Assembly: GCF_000016185.1 (NCBI RefSeq)
Contig: NC_011420.2
Coordinates: forward strand, 2,500,501 to 2,564,500
DNA length: 64,000 nucleotides
Source: Rhodospirillum centenum SW
Lineage (GTDB): Bacteria; Pseudomonadota; Alphaproteobacteria; Azospirillales; Azospirillaceae
Reading direction: 5' to 3'
Made by a program: the position numbers and the translations under genes
Shown: in pieces, positions 42,575 to 51,727 of the stretch
Layout of the letters: each line of letters starts with the position of its first letter
How positions within the stretch are numbered: position 1 is the first letter of the stretch
The notes under the pieces: generated by a model
Told to the model about the DNA's origin: nothing
What the model saw: only the letters and a program-made list of their open reading frames with translations
Databases searched by the model: none

Positions 42575-42889
42575 TCAGCCGTCCCGGCGCCAGCGGCGGC
42601 GCCAGACGGCCCATTTCCGCTCGCCCCAGATCATCAGACGGTTCATCGGCCCCTTCAGGAAGGGGATGTCCACGGCCAGCAGCAGCAGCCCCAGCGGCAG
42701 CATCCAGAAGCCCAGCACGGGCAGGAAGGCGAAGAAGCCGCCCAGGATCAGCAGAATGCCCGCCGGCACGCGGAGCCAGAAGGCGCGCGGCCGGCGCAGC
42801 CGGTTCAACTGGGTGCCGACCGGATCGGGCAGGGCCTGTTCCAGCCGGTTGAAGCGCCGGTCCAGCCGGCGGTCCTGCTTCGGGCTCAC
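42575..42889 (-). CDS. Small PGPGW-like inner-membrane protein
   Basis: This 104-residue protein has a charged N-terminus (SPKQDRRLDRRFNRLEQALP), two TM helices (WLRVPAGILLILGGFFAFLPVLGFWMLPLGLLLLAVD split by a short turn), and a basic C-terminus (WAVWRRRWRRDG). The helix-turn-helix plan with Gly and Pro between helices resembles the PGPGW putative membrane family. It starts at GTG 42889; an alternative GTG at 42967 would add 26 residues. Downstream is the GNAT gene on the same strand. Function unknown. Confidence 0.7.
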   Translation of the reverse strand: MSPKQDRRLDRRFNRLEQALPDPVGTQLNRLRRPRAFWLRVPAGILLILGGFFAFLPVLGFWMLPLGLLLLAVDIPFLKGPMNRLMIWGERKWAVWRRRWRRDG

Positions 42890-43015
42890 GCTCTGTCGCC
42901 ATCCCCTGCGGTGTCGGCTGCCCGTGACCGGGCTGCGCCGGAAACGGGTCCTGCTGTAAACGGCCACGCTGTAAACGGAGAACGGCCGCTGCCGTCCCCT
43001 GCCGATCCGTGACGA

Positions 43016-43051
43016 ACCAAAAAGAAACCGCCCGGGGAAACCCCGGGCGGT
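43016..43051 (-). terminator. Intrinsic terminator of the Bax-inhibitor-1 gene
   Basis: ACCGCCCGGGG and CCCCGGGCGGT form a perfect 11-bp stem with an AAA loop. Read on the minus strand it is followed by TTTCTTTTTGG. It starts 46 bp past the stop codon. This is the clearest Rho-independent terminator in the window. Confidence 0.88.
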
Positions 43052-43096
43052 CCGCGGCGGAGGTCCCCGGGGGGCCTCCCGTCCGGTCGCTTCCGA

Positions 43097-43819
43097 CTAC
43101 TCGTCGCGCTGGCCGAGGAGCTGGAGCAGCATGGTGAAGAGGTTGATGAAGTTCAGGTAGAGCGAGAGCGCGCCCATCACGGCGAGCTTGCCGTTGGCCT
43201 CCGCCCCCCAGCCTTCGGCGTACTGCTCCTTGATCCGCTGGGTGTCCCAGGCGGTCAGGCCGGTGAAGACGATGACGCCGATCACCGAGATGGCGAACTG
43301 CAGCGCCGAGCTGGCCAGGAAGATGTTCACGAGGCCGGCGATGACGATGCCGATCAGGCCCATGACCATGAACCCGCCCATGGAGGACAGGTCCTTCTTC
43401 GTCGTGTAGCCGTAGAGGCTGGTCGCGGCGAACATGCCGGCGGTGATGAAGAACACCCGCGCGACGCTGGCCCCGGTATAGACGAGGAAGATGTACATCA
43501 GCGACAGGCCCATCAGACCGCTGAACACGTAGAACAGCGTCTGCAGCGTCGCCGCCGACATCTTGTGGAAGTTCCAGCTCAGGATGAAGATGAAGGCCAG
43601 CGGGGCCAGCATCACCACCCACTGGAGCGGCGTCCCGTAGACCGCGCCGACGACCGCCGGCGTGCTGGCGCCGAGGAAAGCCACCAGGCCCGTGATCACC
43701 AGGCCGACGGTCATGTAGTTGTAGACGCGCAGCATGTGCTGCCGCAGGCCTTCGTCGAACTGGGCCTGATCGAGTGCGCGGCCGGCGGTCGCGTATCGAT
43801 TGTAAGGTCCGATAGCCAT
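43097..43819 (-). CDS. Bax inhibitor-1/YccA family membrane protein
   Basis: This 240-residue polytopic inner-membrane protein of the TMBIM/BI-1 family is related to YccA, which protects SecY and modulates FtsH, and to calcium-leak channels. Seven TM helices are visible from MTVGLVITGLVAFLGAST to LYLNFINLFTMLLQLLG. The C-terminal FINLFTMLLQLLG block with the preceding TGLTAWDTQRIKE is the UPF0005 signature. The Asp in AWDTQ corresponds to the pH-sensing position. The ATG at 43819 starts right before IGPYNRY. A strong terminator follows. Role in membrane protein quality control is from family knowledge. Confidence 0.95.
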   Translation of the reverse strand: MAIGPYNRYATAGRALDQAQFDEGLRQHMLRVYNYMTVGLVITGLVAFLGASTPAVVGAVYGTPLQWVVMLAPLAFIFILSWNFHKMSAATLQTLFYVFSGLMGLSLMYIFLVYTGASVARVFFITAGMFAATSLYGYTTKKDLSSMGGFMVMGLIGIVIAGLVNIFLASSALQFAISVIGVIVFTGLTAWDTQRIKEQYAEGWGAEANGKLAVMGALSLYLNFINLFTMLLQLLGQRDE

Positions 43820-43985
43820 GGATGTCCCCAGAAGCCGTGTTGCGGTTGGGCCATAATATTGGGAGGCCCCCCGCACGGTTCAACATCACCCTCGTCGCAG
43901 GGAGCGTCCGTCAATCCAGAGTAGTTTCAGGGGTTTATGGCGACCGGCCCTGACGTCCGGCCCGGACCCCTCCCTGCAGGGCGGA

Positions 43986-44588
43986 TCAGTCGGCGCCGCG
44001 GCCGGCCACGCCGACCCCGGCGGCATCGCGCAGCCGGGCCAGCAGGTCCTCAAGCCGCGCCAGCGCCTCCCCGGGCAGGGCCGGAGCCGGGCCGTCGGCT
44101 GTCGCCGGGGCCGCCGCCGCGCGGTAGAGGGCGACCAGCCGCTCGTGCGCGTCGATCTGCTGGGTCAGCCAGAGCGTGTCGAAATCCTCGTCCGCCGCCT
44201 GACGGAGCTGCACCAGCATGGCGGCCGGGGCCACGCCCGGATCGGCCGGCGGCACGACTCCGAGGCGCACCGCCTCGGCCCCCAGGTCCTCCAGCAGCAT
44301 CGTGTGGCTGTCCAGGATGTCGCTGGCGATCTCCTGGACCTCCTCGGTGTCGGAGCGCTCCTGCGCCAGCCGGGCGCTCTCGGCGGCGTAGAGGCTGCCG
44401 CGCACGGCATCCGCCAGCGGACCCTCCGCCGCCAGCTCCGTCGCCGGGGCCTGAGCGGGGGCGCCGGGCACGGGGTCGGATGCCTGGGCGGCCGATGCCG
44501 GACCCGCCAGGAGAGCGGCCAGGATCAGGACGGGAACGGACAGCGGGCGGGCCGCCCGGATCGGGCGGACCGGAGACGACGCGCGCAT
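43986..44588 (-). CDS. Secreted DUF4142-like protein
   Basis: This 200-residue protein has a Sec signal peptide (PLSVPVLILAALLAGPASAAQA). The mature part resembles the DUF4142 ferritin-like helical family: SLYAAESARLAQERSDTEEVQEIASDILDSHTMLLEDL, then FDTLWLTQQIDAHERLVALYRAAA. The pattern His in DSHTML plus H in DAHERL is the usual pair. A final helix LARLEDLLARL closes it. DUF4142 proteins are envelope proteins of unknown biochemistry, often stress-induced. Members are usually periplasmic. It begins at ATG 44588. No operon partner is obvious. Confidence 0.8.
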   Translation of the reverse strand: MRASSPVRPIRAARPLSVPVLILAALLAGPASAAQASDPVPGAPAQAPATELAAEGPLADAVRGSLYAAESARLAQERSDTEEVQEIASDILDSHTMLLEDLGAEAVRLGVVPPADPGVAPAAMLVQLRQAADEDFDTLWLTQQIDAHERLVALYRAAAAPATADGPAPALPGEALARLEDLLARLRDAAGVGVAGRGAD

Positions 44589-44735
44589 GCGACACCTCGG
44601 AGGACGGAAAGGCGGGCGCTCAGGAAAGACGCCCCATCCTAGCGGATGCGCCCGGCCGGCAGCGTCGTGGAAAACGCATCGCCGGGCCGCACCCCCGGAC
44701 GGCCGTGCCGGCCGGGGGCGGACCCGGGCGGACGG

Positions 44736-45761
44736 TCACACGTCGCCGGTGATGGTTCCGGAGGCCCCCGCCGACCCGCCTGCGGCGCCCGGGGAGGACC
44801 CGCCCGACACGCCCGCGGACGCCCCCGAGGACGAGGACCGTTCCATGGCGGTGCCCACGGTCGAGCGCTCCCCGGCGGACTGGCCGGCCGTGGTGGCGTC
44901 GCTGCCCGACTCCATCATCCGCTTGAAGCGGTTCAGGTCGTCGCGCATCTGCTGCCGCGGTTCACGGCCCAGCAGGCTGGCGACAGCACGGCCCAGCGCC
45001 CCGCCCGGCGGCTCGTAGCGGATGACGGCCTGCACCTCGGTGCCGCGGCCGCCGGGGGCGGGACGGAACTCGACATGCCCCCAGTTGGGAACGTCCGCCC
45101 CCTCCACCGCGCGCCAGGCCAGCCGGCGGTTCTCCTGCTCGTCGGTCAGTTCGGCGTCCCAGCTCACGCGCAGACCGGCCGGCCCCTTGGCCACCCAGTG
45201 GGAGTGGCGGTCGTCGATCACGTCCACCCGCTCCAGATGGTGCATGAAACGCGGCAGGTTGGAGAAGTCGCGCCAGAAGCGGAAAAGCTCCTCGGGCGGC
45301 CGGTTGACCGTCACGCTGTGCGAGACGGTGACGGCCCGCTGCTCGTGGCCGCCGCTCTGGCCCAGCCATTCCTCGCCGACCCAGTCGCGGATCGCCGAGC
45401 GGCCGCTGAAGGCCTGCTGGATGACCCCAAGCCCGGCCAGCGCGATGCCGTAGCCCAGCCAGCCGCCCCGGCGGACGCCCAGCGCCGTCATCAGGCCGCC
45501 GACCACCAGCGGGGCCATCTGGTAGGCGTCGCCGCCGCTCATGCCGCCCGTGCCGCCGCCCTGGCCCTGCCGGCCCTGCCAGCCCCCCTGGCCGGCGCGG
45601 CCATAGGTCCCCGGGCCGCCGCCCTGGGCAGAGCCACCGTAGCTGCTGCTGCCGTAATTGCTGCCGCGGCCGGAACCGTAGCTGCCAGGGTCCCCGTCGT
45701 CGGGCCGGTCGCTGCCATAGGCGCCCGGACGGCGCCCACCCGTGCCGTAGTCGTAGCTCAT
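44736..45761 (-). CDS. SRPBCC (cyclase/dehydrase-like) protein with membrane segment
   Basis: This 341-residue protein has three parts. Residues 1-75 are a disordered Gly/Ser/Tyr-rich tail (YGSGRGSNYGSSSYGG). A DUF2892-like membrane segment follows (about 80-112, APLVVGGLMTALGVRRGGWLGYGIALAGLGVIQQ). An SRPBCC/polyketide cyclase fold occupies about 140-280 (VTVSHSVTVNRPPEELFRFWRDFSNLPRFMHHLERVDV). The C-terminal 60 residues are Ser/Gly/Ala-rich low complexity. Such membrane-SRPBCC fusions may bind hydrophobic ligands at the membrane; no ligand is known. The start at 45761 has the MSYDY initiation and an upstream GAGGATGCG. The low-complexity ends are unlike other genes here. Confidence 0.8.
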   Translation of the reverse strand: MSYDYGTGGRRPGAYGSDRPDDGDPGSYGSGRGSNYGSSSYGGSAQGGGPGTYGRAGQGGWQGRQGQGGGTGGMSGGDAYQMAPLVVGGLMTALGVRRGGWLGYGIALAGLGVIQQAFSGRSAIRDWVGEEWLGQSGGHEQRAVTVSHSVTVNRPPEELFRFWRDFSNLPRFMHHLERVDVIDDRHSHWVAKGPAGLRVSWDAELTDEQENRRLAWRAVEGADVPNWGHVEFRPAPGGRGTEVQAVIRYEPPGGALGRAVASLLGREPRQQMRDDLNRFKRMMESGSDATTAGQSAGERSTVGTAMERSSSSGASAGVSGGSSPGAAGGSAGASGTITGDV

Positions 45762-45914
45762 CGCATCCTCCCAGAGGCCGCCCGCTGAAGGGATTGCCGC
45801 GGCGGCGCATCGAACGGTGCCCGGCTCAACAGGCGGCACCGGACCCGGTTCCCGGCCGACCGGGACCCAGCCCCGCACCGGCATCTGCGGGAGGAAAGGA
45901 GAACGGGGCGGGGA

Positions 45915-46112
45915 TCAGTCGGGGCCGGCGGTGCCGTGGACGGATTCGCCGGGGACGGGGCCGGTCACGGCACCGCCCGGCGGGGGTCCGCCCTCTCCCG
46001 GCCCGGTCCGGCCGGGTCGGCGCTCCGCCTCCCGGCGGTTCGCCTGGGCCGCCTCGACCTCACGGCGCTTCGCCTCCTCGGAGTCCCGGGGGGTATCCTT
46101 CTGCTCGGTCAT
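45915..46112 (-). CDS. Small charged hypothetical protein
   Basis: This 65-residue protein has a helix-prone charged first half (DTPRDSEEAKRREVEAAQANRREAERR) and a Gly/Pro-rich second half. GGAGGAGG precedes the ATG by eight bases, a strong initiation site. There is no signal peptide or membrane segment. I do not recognise it. Confidence 0.55.
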   Translation of the reverse strand: MTEQKDTPRDSEEAKRREVEAAQANRREAERRPGRTGPGEGGPPPGGAVTGPVPGESVHGTAGPD

Positions 46113-46253
46113 GCCAGCCTCCTCCGTCGCGGGCCGCCCGGCGGAACGCCGGACGGCATGCCGTCCGTCAACAGGCCGGCAGCCGGGACGTCACGCCGGC
46201 CCGGGAAGCGCGGCCAGACGGCCCCGGCGCCAGAGACAGTCAGAGAGAGACGG

Positions 46254-46865
46254 TCAGAGGATGATGGCGGGGAACAGGTTGGCGCGGATCGCCGCATCGA
46301 GCTGGGCGTCGAGGTCGGCCGCCATGGCGCGCACGAGATCGAGCATCGCCTTCTCCCGCTCCGCGAGGCTGACATCCTCCGCCACGGTGGTGGAGCGGGC
46401 GACGGCCACGCTGGCCGCCCCGCTGAAGCCCTGGGCCGGCCGCTCCACCAGAACCTCGACCGCCAGCTTGCCCTCATAGCGTTCCGACTGGTCCTTGGTG
46501 AACCAGCCGCGGATGCCGGTCGTGCGCTCCAGCTCCGCCTCCACGACGGAGGCGTCGCGGATCACCACCCGGGCGCGTCCGCTGCCGCCGCCGGCCTTGA
46601 GCCGGTCCTGCACCCAGAGCCGCACCGTGTCGGCCGGCGTGACGGGCAGCAGGTGCTCCACGTTCGGCTCCTTCAGGGGCGGCACATACTCGTTGACCAC
46701 CTCGATCTCCGCCACGTCCAGGGTGATCGCCCCCTTCTCCGCGAAGGAGAGGCCGGGGCCGGTCTGCTGCGCGGCGGCAGGGCCGGACGGCAGGGCGACG
46801 GCCAGCAGGAGGGCGAGCAGGAGGGCTGGCAGAAGGGGAAGCCGGAGGGAGGGCTGGCGCATCAT
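46254..46865 (-). CDS. Secreted hypothetical protein
   Basis: This 203-residue protein has a clear signal peptide (LRLPLLPALLLALLLAVALPSGPAAAQ). The mature part has VAEIEVVNEYVPPLKEPNVEHLLPVTPADTVRLWVQDRL and VVIRDASVVEAEL, then LAVEVLVERP and a C-terminal amphipathic helix (LAEREKAMLDLVRAMAADLDAQLDAAIRANL). The alternating-hydrophobic strands suggest a beta-rich envelope lipoprotein-like domain, but there is no lipobox. Two ATGs lie together at the start (46865 and 46862), with GAGG upstream. It is divergent from the gene at 47087. Not recognised. Confidence 0.75.
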   Translation of the reverse strand: MMRQPSLRLPLLPALLLALLLAVALPSGPAAAQQTGPGLSFAEKGAITLDVAEIEVVNEYVPPLKEPNVEHLLPVTPADTVRLWVQDRLKAGGGSGRARVVIRDASVVEAELERTTGIRGWFTKDQSERYEGKLAVEVLVERPAQGFSGAASVAVARSTTVAEDVSLAEREKAMLDLVRAMAADLDAQLDAAIRANLFPAIIL

Positions 46866-46970
46866 GGGAGGAAACCTCATGGACGGAACGGCGGGCAGGA
46901 GCGGACCGGAAGAGGGGCCGCTCCCCCGAAGCGTGGCCGCATCCTGCCCCGCGCTCCCGTCCGCGGCAAG

Positions 46971-47020
46971 GCTCGCGCCGGGAAATGCGCTGACGGCTCG
47001 CGCCGGGAAATGCGATGACG
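46971..47020. repeat. 25-bp tandem duplication in a divergent promoter region
   Basis: Two head-to-tail 25-bp units, each opening GCTCGCGCCGGGAAATGCG, differ at one base. They lie between the divergent secreted-protein genes, 105 and 66 bp from the two starts, so they may form or duplicate a regulatory site. Confidence 0.85.
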
Positions 47021-47086
47021 CCACCGCGGTCGGGGAACCGCGCCCGTCCCGTCCTGTTGCGGGCCGAGCCGCACCGGAGTCCGCCC

Positions 47087-47437
47087 ATGTCGTCGCCCAA
47101 GCCGTCCCTGCTCCGCTCCCTGCTCCGCCGTCCCGCGCGCCTGCTCGCCGCATCCCTGGTCCTGCTGCTGCCGGCCATCCCCGGCCCGGCCCGGGCGCAG
47201 GACATGCCCCCGCCGCCGGAGTTCCCCGCCCCGCAGCCGCCCACACCGCAGCCTGCCGACCGGGACCGGGCCGATCCCGCCCCGCGGTACGATCCGGCAG
47301 CCCCGGAGAGCGCGGCGGAGGACGAGGACCGGAGGGCGACCCGCCCCGATCCGGACGCGGCCGATCCCGCCACCGCGGCCGAGGCGGAGTCGGCCGAGCA
47401 TCCCCTGCCCCCGCCGCTGGAGCCGCCATCCCCCTGA
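47087..47437 (+). CDS. Small secreted Pro/Asp-rich hypothetical protein
   Basis: This 116-residue protein has a signal peptide (LLRRPARLLAASLVLLLPAIPGPARAQ) and a mature region made almost wholly of Pro, Ala, Asp and Glu, with no predicted fold. Such tails occur in periplasmic spacer or adhesin-like proteins, but nothing identifies this one. A start at ATG 47087 directly precedes the signal. It is divergent from the secreted hypothetical gene and precedes the TauE gene by about 100 bp. Confidence 0.55.
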   Translation: MSSPKPSLLRSLLRRPARLLAASLVLLLPAIPGPARAQDMPPPPEFPAPQPPTPQPADRDRADPAPRYDPAAPESAAEDEDRRATRPDPDAADPATAAEAESAEHPLPPPLEPPSP

Positions 47438-47539
47438 ACCGTTCCCCGGAACCGTCCGGATGAGCGGCCGGGGCCGTTTCCAGAGCACCCGGAATCGCGT
47501 TAGCTTTCCGTCAGCGGATACAGGGGGGCTGGAAGCGAC

Positions 47540-48346
47540 GTGACCCTGACGGACATGCTGCTGCTGGGCGGGGCCGGGCTGATGGCCGGCGTGGTCAACG
47601 CCGTGGCCGGCGGCGGCACCTTCTTCACCTTCTCCGCCCTGGTCGGAGTCGGCATCCCGCCGATCGCCGCCAACGCCACCAGCTCCGTGGCCGTCTGGCC
47701 CGGCAGCATCGCCAGCATGGCCGCCTACCGGCAGGAAGTGGTGGCGCACGGGCGCCGTTTCGCCCTGCTGGGCGTGGTCAGTCTGGCCGGGGCTGCCATC
47801 GGGGCCTGGCTGCTGCTGCGGCTGGAGGATGCCCAGTTCCGCGTGCTGGTGCCCTGGCTGCTGCTGGTGGCGACCCTGCTGTTCGCCTTCAGCCCGCGCC
47901 TGACCGCCTATCTGCGCGCCCGCGGCCGGCGGGAGCGGCAGGAGCAGGTGGCGGAGCAGGCGGCGGGAGCGGCAGGAGGGGGCGGCGCCGTCTCCCACAT
48001 CGCGGGCGCCGTGATCCAGTTCCTGGTGGCGATCTATGGCGGGTTCTTCGGGGCCGGCATGGGCATCCTGATGCTGGCCGCGCTGGCGGTGACGGAGGGC
48101 GACGACTTCCACCGCATCAACGCGGCCAAGGTGCTGCTGTCCGTCCTGATCAACGGCATCGCCATCGTCCTGTTCATCGCGGACGGGCTGGTGCGCTGGC
48201 CGGCGGCGCTGATCGTGATGGCGACCTGCATCGCCGGCGGCTATCTGGGCGTGGTGGTCGCCAAGCGGGTGCCCGTGGAATGGGTGCGCCGCTTCGTCGT
48301 CAGCGTGGGCGCAGGCCTGACGGCCTGGTTCTTCCTGGTTCCCTGA
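47540..48346 (+). CDS. TauE/SafE family sulfite/organosulfonate exporter-like permease
   Basis: This 268-residue inner-membrane protein has eight TM helices. The first contains LMAGVVNAVAGGGTFFTFSALVGVGIPPIAANATSS, whose Asn-rich repeat motif (NAVAGGG, ANATSS) is diagnostic of TauE/SafE. A matching second repeat GFFGAGMGILMLAAL and FHRINAAKVLLSVLINGIA lies in the C-terminal half. The start is GTG 47540 with GGAAG in front. Substrates in the family include sulfite, sulfoacetate and other organic anions; none is indicated by the neighbours. It converges with hslO. Confidence 0.92.
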   Translation: MTLTDMLLLGGAGLMAGVVNAVAGGGTFFTFSALVGVGIPPIAANATSSVAVWPGSIASMAAYRQEVVAHGRRFALLGVVSLAGAAIGAWLLLRLEDAQFRVLVPWLLLVATLLFAFSPRLTAYLRARGRRERQEQVAEQAAGAAGGGGAVSHIAGAVIQFLVAIYGGFFGAGMGILMLAALAVTEGDDFHRINAAKVLLSVLINGIAIVLFIADGLVRWPAALIVMATCIAGGYLGVVVAKRVPVEWVRRFVVSVGAGLTAWFFLVP

Positions 48347-48354
48347 CGGCGGTT

Positions 48355-48380
48355 CCGGGCGCCCCTCGCGGAGCGCCCGG
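48355..48380. terminator. Hairpin between convergent TauE and hslO genes
   Basis: CCGGGCGC and GCGCCCGG form a perfect 8-bp stem with a 10-base loop, with further pairing within the loop. It lies nine bases past the TauE stop and just before the hslO stop on the other strand. Confidence 0.5.
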
Positions 48381-48393
48381 CGGCCGGAAACGG

Positions 48394-49383
48394 TCAGTCG
48401 GCGTAGACGGCGTCCAGGGCGGCGTCGTCGAAGCCGTATTCGGTCTTGCAGAATTCGCAGGTGACGGCGACCCGGCCGTCCACCTTCAGGTCCTCCAGCT
48501 CGCCGCGCGGGATCGAGCGCAGCGCCGTGGCCACCCGCCCGCGGGAGCAGCGGCAGGCGGCGCGCAGGGCGTGGCGGGTGTAGACCCGCGCGCCCTCCTC
48601 ATGGAACAGGCGGAACAGCAGGTCGTTGACCGGCAGCCGCGCGTCCAGCAGCTCGGCCTCCGTGCAGGAGCCCAAGAGCACCATGGCGCGGCGCCAGTCG
48701 TCCTCCTCCACGTCGGAGTGCCGGGCCGCCTCGCCCCGCGCCCCGCCTTCCTCCGGCAGGGCCTGCACCAGGATGGCGCCACCGACCCAGCGGCCGGCGG
48801 AATCGCGGCCGACCGCCACCTTGATGCCGGTGGCGAGCTGCTCGGACTGACGGAAATAGTGGCGCACGGCGTCGTCCAGGCTGTCGCCGGCCAGTTCGAC
48901 GATGCCCTGGTAGCGTTCCGTGTGCTCGCCCTGGTCCACGGTGAAGGCGAGATAGCCCGTGCCCAGCATGTCGCGCAGCGTGCCGGGGGCCCCGGCCGCC
49001 ACCGCCGCGGCCAGCCGGTCGGCGTCGAAGCTGGCATAGCCGCGCAGGTCGCCGACGCTGGTCACGTCGGCCACCGTGAAGGAGACCGGCCCGTCGCCCT
49101 TGGTCTGGAGGGTGAAGATACCCTCGTACTTGAGCGCGGAGGCCAGCGCCGCCCCGAGCGTGATGGTTTCGCCCAGCAGCAGCGCCACGGGATCGGGATA
49201 GGCGTGACGGGTCAGGATCTCGTCCAGCGCCGGACCCAGGCGGACGAGGCGTCCGCGCAGGCTGGAGCGGTCGAGCTGGAACGGCTGCACCACGTCCAGG
49301 TCCGCGGTCACGCGGTCCGGATCGCGGGCGGGATCGCGGCCGGCACCGGGGTCGGCGCCGCCCGCGCGGGTGGGATCGGTCAT
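48394..49383 (-). CDS. hslO: Hsp33 redox-regulated chaperonin
   Basis: This 329-residue holdase is activated by oxidation. The N-terminal domain (40-240) includes the [31 protein letters not shown] core. The C-terminal redox switch carries CRC at about 279-281 ([10 protein letters not shown]) and CEFC ([12 protein letters not shown]), the zinc-binding four-Cys set. The first 35 residues form an Asp/Gly/Ala-rich tail not found in E. coli Hsp33. The ATG overlaps the argF stop (ATGA), so it is translated from the arginine operon transcript. The argD-argF-hslO order is common in alphaproteobacteria. Confidence 0.96.
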   Translation of the reverse strand: MTDPTRAGGADPGAGRDPARDPDRVTADLDVVQPFQLDRSSLRGRLVRLGPALDEILTRHAYPDPVALLLGETITLGAALASALKYEGIFTLQTKGDGPVSFTVADVTSVGDLRGYASFDADRLAAAVAAGAPGTLRDMLGTGYLAFTVDQGEHTERYQGIVELAGDSLDDAVRHYFRQSEQLATGIKVAVGRDSAGRWVGGAILVQALPEEGGARGEAARHSDVEEDDWRRAMVLLGSCTEAELLDARLPVNDLLFRLFHEEGARVYTRHALRAACRCSRGRVATALRSIPRGELEDLKVDGRVAVTCEFCKTEYGFDDAALDAVYAD

Positions 49384-50300
49384 GTGTTCAGACACCAGGC
49401 CAGGATGCCCTTCTGGGCGTGCATGCGGTTCTCCGCCTCGTCCCAGACGACCGACTGCGGTCCGTCGATGACGGCGGTGGAGACCTCCTCGTCCCGATGG
49501 GCCGGGAGACAGTGCATGAATATGGCGTCCTTCTGCGCCAATCCCATCAGCCGTTCGTTCACCTGATAGGGCTTCAGCAGGGCGTGCCGGCGCTCGGCGT
49601 CCTGGTGGTGCATGCTGACCCAGGTGTCGGTGACGACGGCGTCGGCCCCGGCCACCGCGGCCTCCGCATCCCGGGTGACGATGACGCGGCCGTCATTGCG
49701 GCGCACCCACTCCAGCGTCTCGGCACTGGGGGCCAGTTCGGCCGGGCAGGCCACGCGCAGTTCGAAGTCGAAGCGCACGGCGGCGTGGATCCAGCTCTCG
49801 CAGACATTGTTGGCGTCGCCCGACCAGCAGACGACCTTGCCGGTGATCGGCCCCTTGCGCTCCTCGAAGGTCAGGATGTCGGCCATGATCTGCACGGGAT
49901 GCGATTTGTCCGTCAGGCCGTTGATGACGGGGACGCTGGCGGCCTCCGCCATCTCGTGCAGCTTCTCCTCGGCGTCCGTGCGCAGCATGATCGCGTCCAC
50001 GAAGCGGGAGAGCACCCGCGCCGTGTCCCCGATCGTCTCACCGTGGCCGAGCTGGATCTCCTTGCCGGTCAGGGTGATGACCTCGCCGCCGAGCTGGCGC
50101 ATGCCGACCTCGAACGAGACGCGGGTGCGGGTCGAGGGCTTCTCGAAGATCAGCGCCAGCGTCCGGCCCAGCAGCGGCTTCTCGGGCTGCTTCGCCCGCT
50201 TCAGCGCCGCGGCGTAGTCCAGCATGCCTCGCAGGCTGCCGGCATCCAGCAGATGGATGTCGATGAAGTGGCGGACCTTGCGGCTGGATGCGGGGCTCAT
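49380..50300 (-). CDS. argF: Ornithine carbamoyltransferase
   Basis: This 306-residue enzyme makes citrulline from ornithine and carbamoyl phosphate in arginine synthesis. [15 protein letters not shown] supplies the carbamoyl-phosphate STRTR motif. [11 protein letters not shown] holds the HPxQ site, and [12 protein letters not shown] the HCLP ornithine loop with catalytic Cys. [12 protein letters not shown] fits the ornithine side. It starts at ATG 50300, which overlaps the argD stop (ATGA), and its own stop overlaps hslO, giving a fully coupled three-gene operon. Identification is secure. Regulation is not visible; a promoter should lie upstream of argD. Confidence 0.97.
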   Translation of the reverse strand: MSPASSRKVRHFIDIHLLDAGSLRGMLDYAAALKRAKQPEKPLLGRTLALIFEKPSTRTRVSFEVGMRQLGGEVITLTGKEIQLGHGETIGDTARVLSRFVDAIMLRTDAEEKLHEMAEAASVPVINGLTDKSHPVQIMADILTFEERKGPITGKVVCWSGDANNVCESWIHAAVRFDFELRVACPAELAPSAETLEWVRRNDGRVIVTRDAEAAVAGADAVVTDTWVSMHHQDAERRHALLKPYQVNERLMGLAQKDAIFMHCLPAHRDEEVSTAVIDGPQSVVWDEAENRMHAQKGILAWCLNT

Positions 50301-51487
50301 GCTGCGGTTCCATTCTGGGAGGCAAGCTCCCGGCAGGTACGGTCGAGGATGGCGACGGCTTCGTCGATCTCCGTCTCGCCCACGATGAGGGGCGGCAGGA
50401 TGCGGATGGCATTGTCGGCGGCGCCGACCACCAGCAGGCCGTTCAGGCGCAGGCGGGTGACCAAGTCGGCGTTCGGCACGACGCAGCGCAGGCCCAGCAT
50501 CAGCCCGCGGCCGCGCGCCGTCTCCAGCACCGTCGGGTGGCGCTCCACCAGCGCCTCCAGCCGGGTCCGGAGCAGGCTGCCGGTCTCCTCCACCCGCTCC
50601 AGGAAGCCCGGCGCGGTCACCACGTCCAGCACGGCGTTGCCCACGGCCATGGCCAGCGGGTTGCCGCCGAAGGTGCTGCCGTGGGTGCCGGCCGTCATGC
50701 CGACGGCGGCCTTCTCCGTGGCGAGGCAGGCGCCCATCGGGAAGCCGCCGCCGATGCCCTTGGCGATGCACATGACATCGGGCGCCACGTCCGCCCATTC
50801 ATGCGCGAACAGCCGGCCGGTGCGGCCGACGCCGGTCTGGATCTCGTCGAACACGAGAAGCAGGCCGAACTCGTCGGCGGTGCGGCGCAGGGCGCGCAGA
50901 TAGTCGAGATCGGCCGGGATGATGCCGCCCTCGCCCAGGATCGGCTCCACCATGATGGCGCCGGTCTCCGGCGTGATGGCGGCGCGCAGTTCGTTCAGGT
51001 TGTTGAACGCGACCTGGTCGAAGGCGTCCAGCAGCGGGCCGAAGCCCTTGACCATCTTCTCCGACTTCGCGGCGGCGATGGCCGTGGTGGTGCGGCCGTG
51101 GAAGGCGCCGCCGGCCACGATGAAGCGGGTCCGCTGCGGGTTGCCGGTCTCATGATGGTACTTGCGCACGGTCTTGACCGCGCATTCCCACGCCTCGACG
51201 CCGGAGTTGGTGAAGAACACCGTGTCCGCGAAGGTCAGCGCCGTCAGCCGCCGGGCCAGGCTCTCCTGCCCGGCGACGCGGAACAGGTTGGAGGTGTGCC
51301 AGAGCCGGTGCGCCTGCTCGGTCAGCTTCTGCACCAGATAGGGGTGCGCGTGGCCGAGCGCGTTGACGGCGATGCCGCTGGTGAAGTCCAGATATCGTCG
51401 GCCTTCCGTGTCCCAGAGATAGCTGCCCTCGCCGCGCTCGAAGATCACATCGATGCGCGCATAGGTCGGCATGACGACAGGGACCAC
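50297..51487 (-). CDS. argD: Acetylornithine aminotransferase
   Basis: This 396-residue PLP-dependent class III aminotransferase converts N-acetylglutamate semialdehyde to N-acetylornithine. [19 protein letters not shown] binds the phosphate, [13 protein letters not shown] includes the Asp contacting the pyridine nitrogen, and [12 protein letters not shown] holds the Schiff-base Lys. The [12 protein letters not shown] block is typical. The start is GTG 51487 behind GAGGAGAGGAG. An internal ATG (MPTYARID) at 51472 would lose five residues. It opens the argD-argF-hslO operon. Some ArgD enzymes also act as succinyldiaminopimelate transaminase, which this sequence cannot exclude. Confidence 0.96.
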   Translation of the reverse strand: MVPVVMPTYARIDVIFERGEGSYLWDTEGRRYLDFTSGIAVNALGHAHPYLVQKLTEQAHRLWHTSNLFRVAGQESLARRLTALTFADTVFFTNSGVEAWECAVKTVRKYHHETGNPQRTRFIVAGGAFHGRTTTAIAAAKSEKMVKGFGPLLDAFDQVAFNNLNELRAAITPETGAIMVEPILGEGGIIPADLDYLRALRRTADEFGLLLVFDEIQTGVGRTGRLFAHEWADVAPDVMCIAKGIGGGFPMGACLATEKAAVGMTAGTHGSTFGGNPLAMAVGNAVLDVVTAPGFLERVEETGSLLRTRLEALVERHPTVLETARGRGLMLGLRCVVPNADLVTRLRLNGLLVVGAADNAIRILPPLIVGETEIDEAVAILDRTCRELASQNGTAA

Positions 51488-51727
51488 GGCTCCTCTCCTC
51501 GGGATGCGGCGCCGGACTGCGGCGCCGGAAGCCCCGCCCCGGACGGCGTCCGGACGCTCCGGATGCCTGCGGCGGCGGGAAAACGGCGACTATTGTGCGC
51601 TGCGGGGGCCGTGTCAATCGCGGGAGGGGCGCGACAAGCTCAGGGCAGTCCCCCGGAAGTGGTCTATTCTTGCGGAATTAACCCGCTCCGCTTATGAATA
51701 ACTCCGACCGGGCGGGGCCGTTGGATC

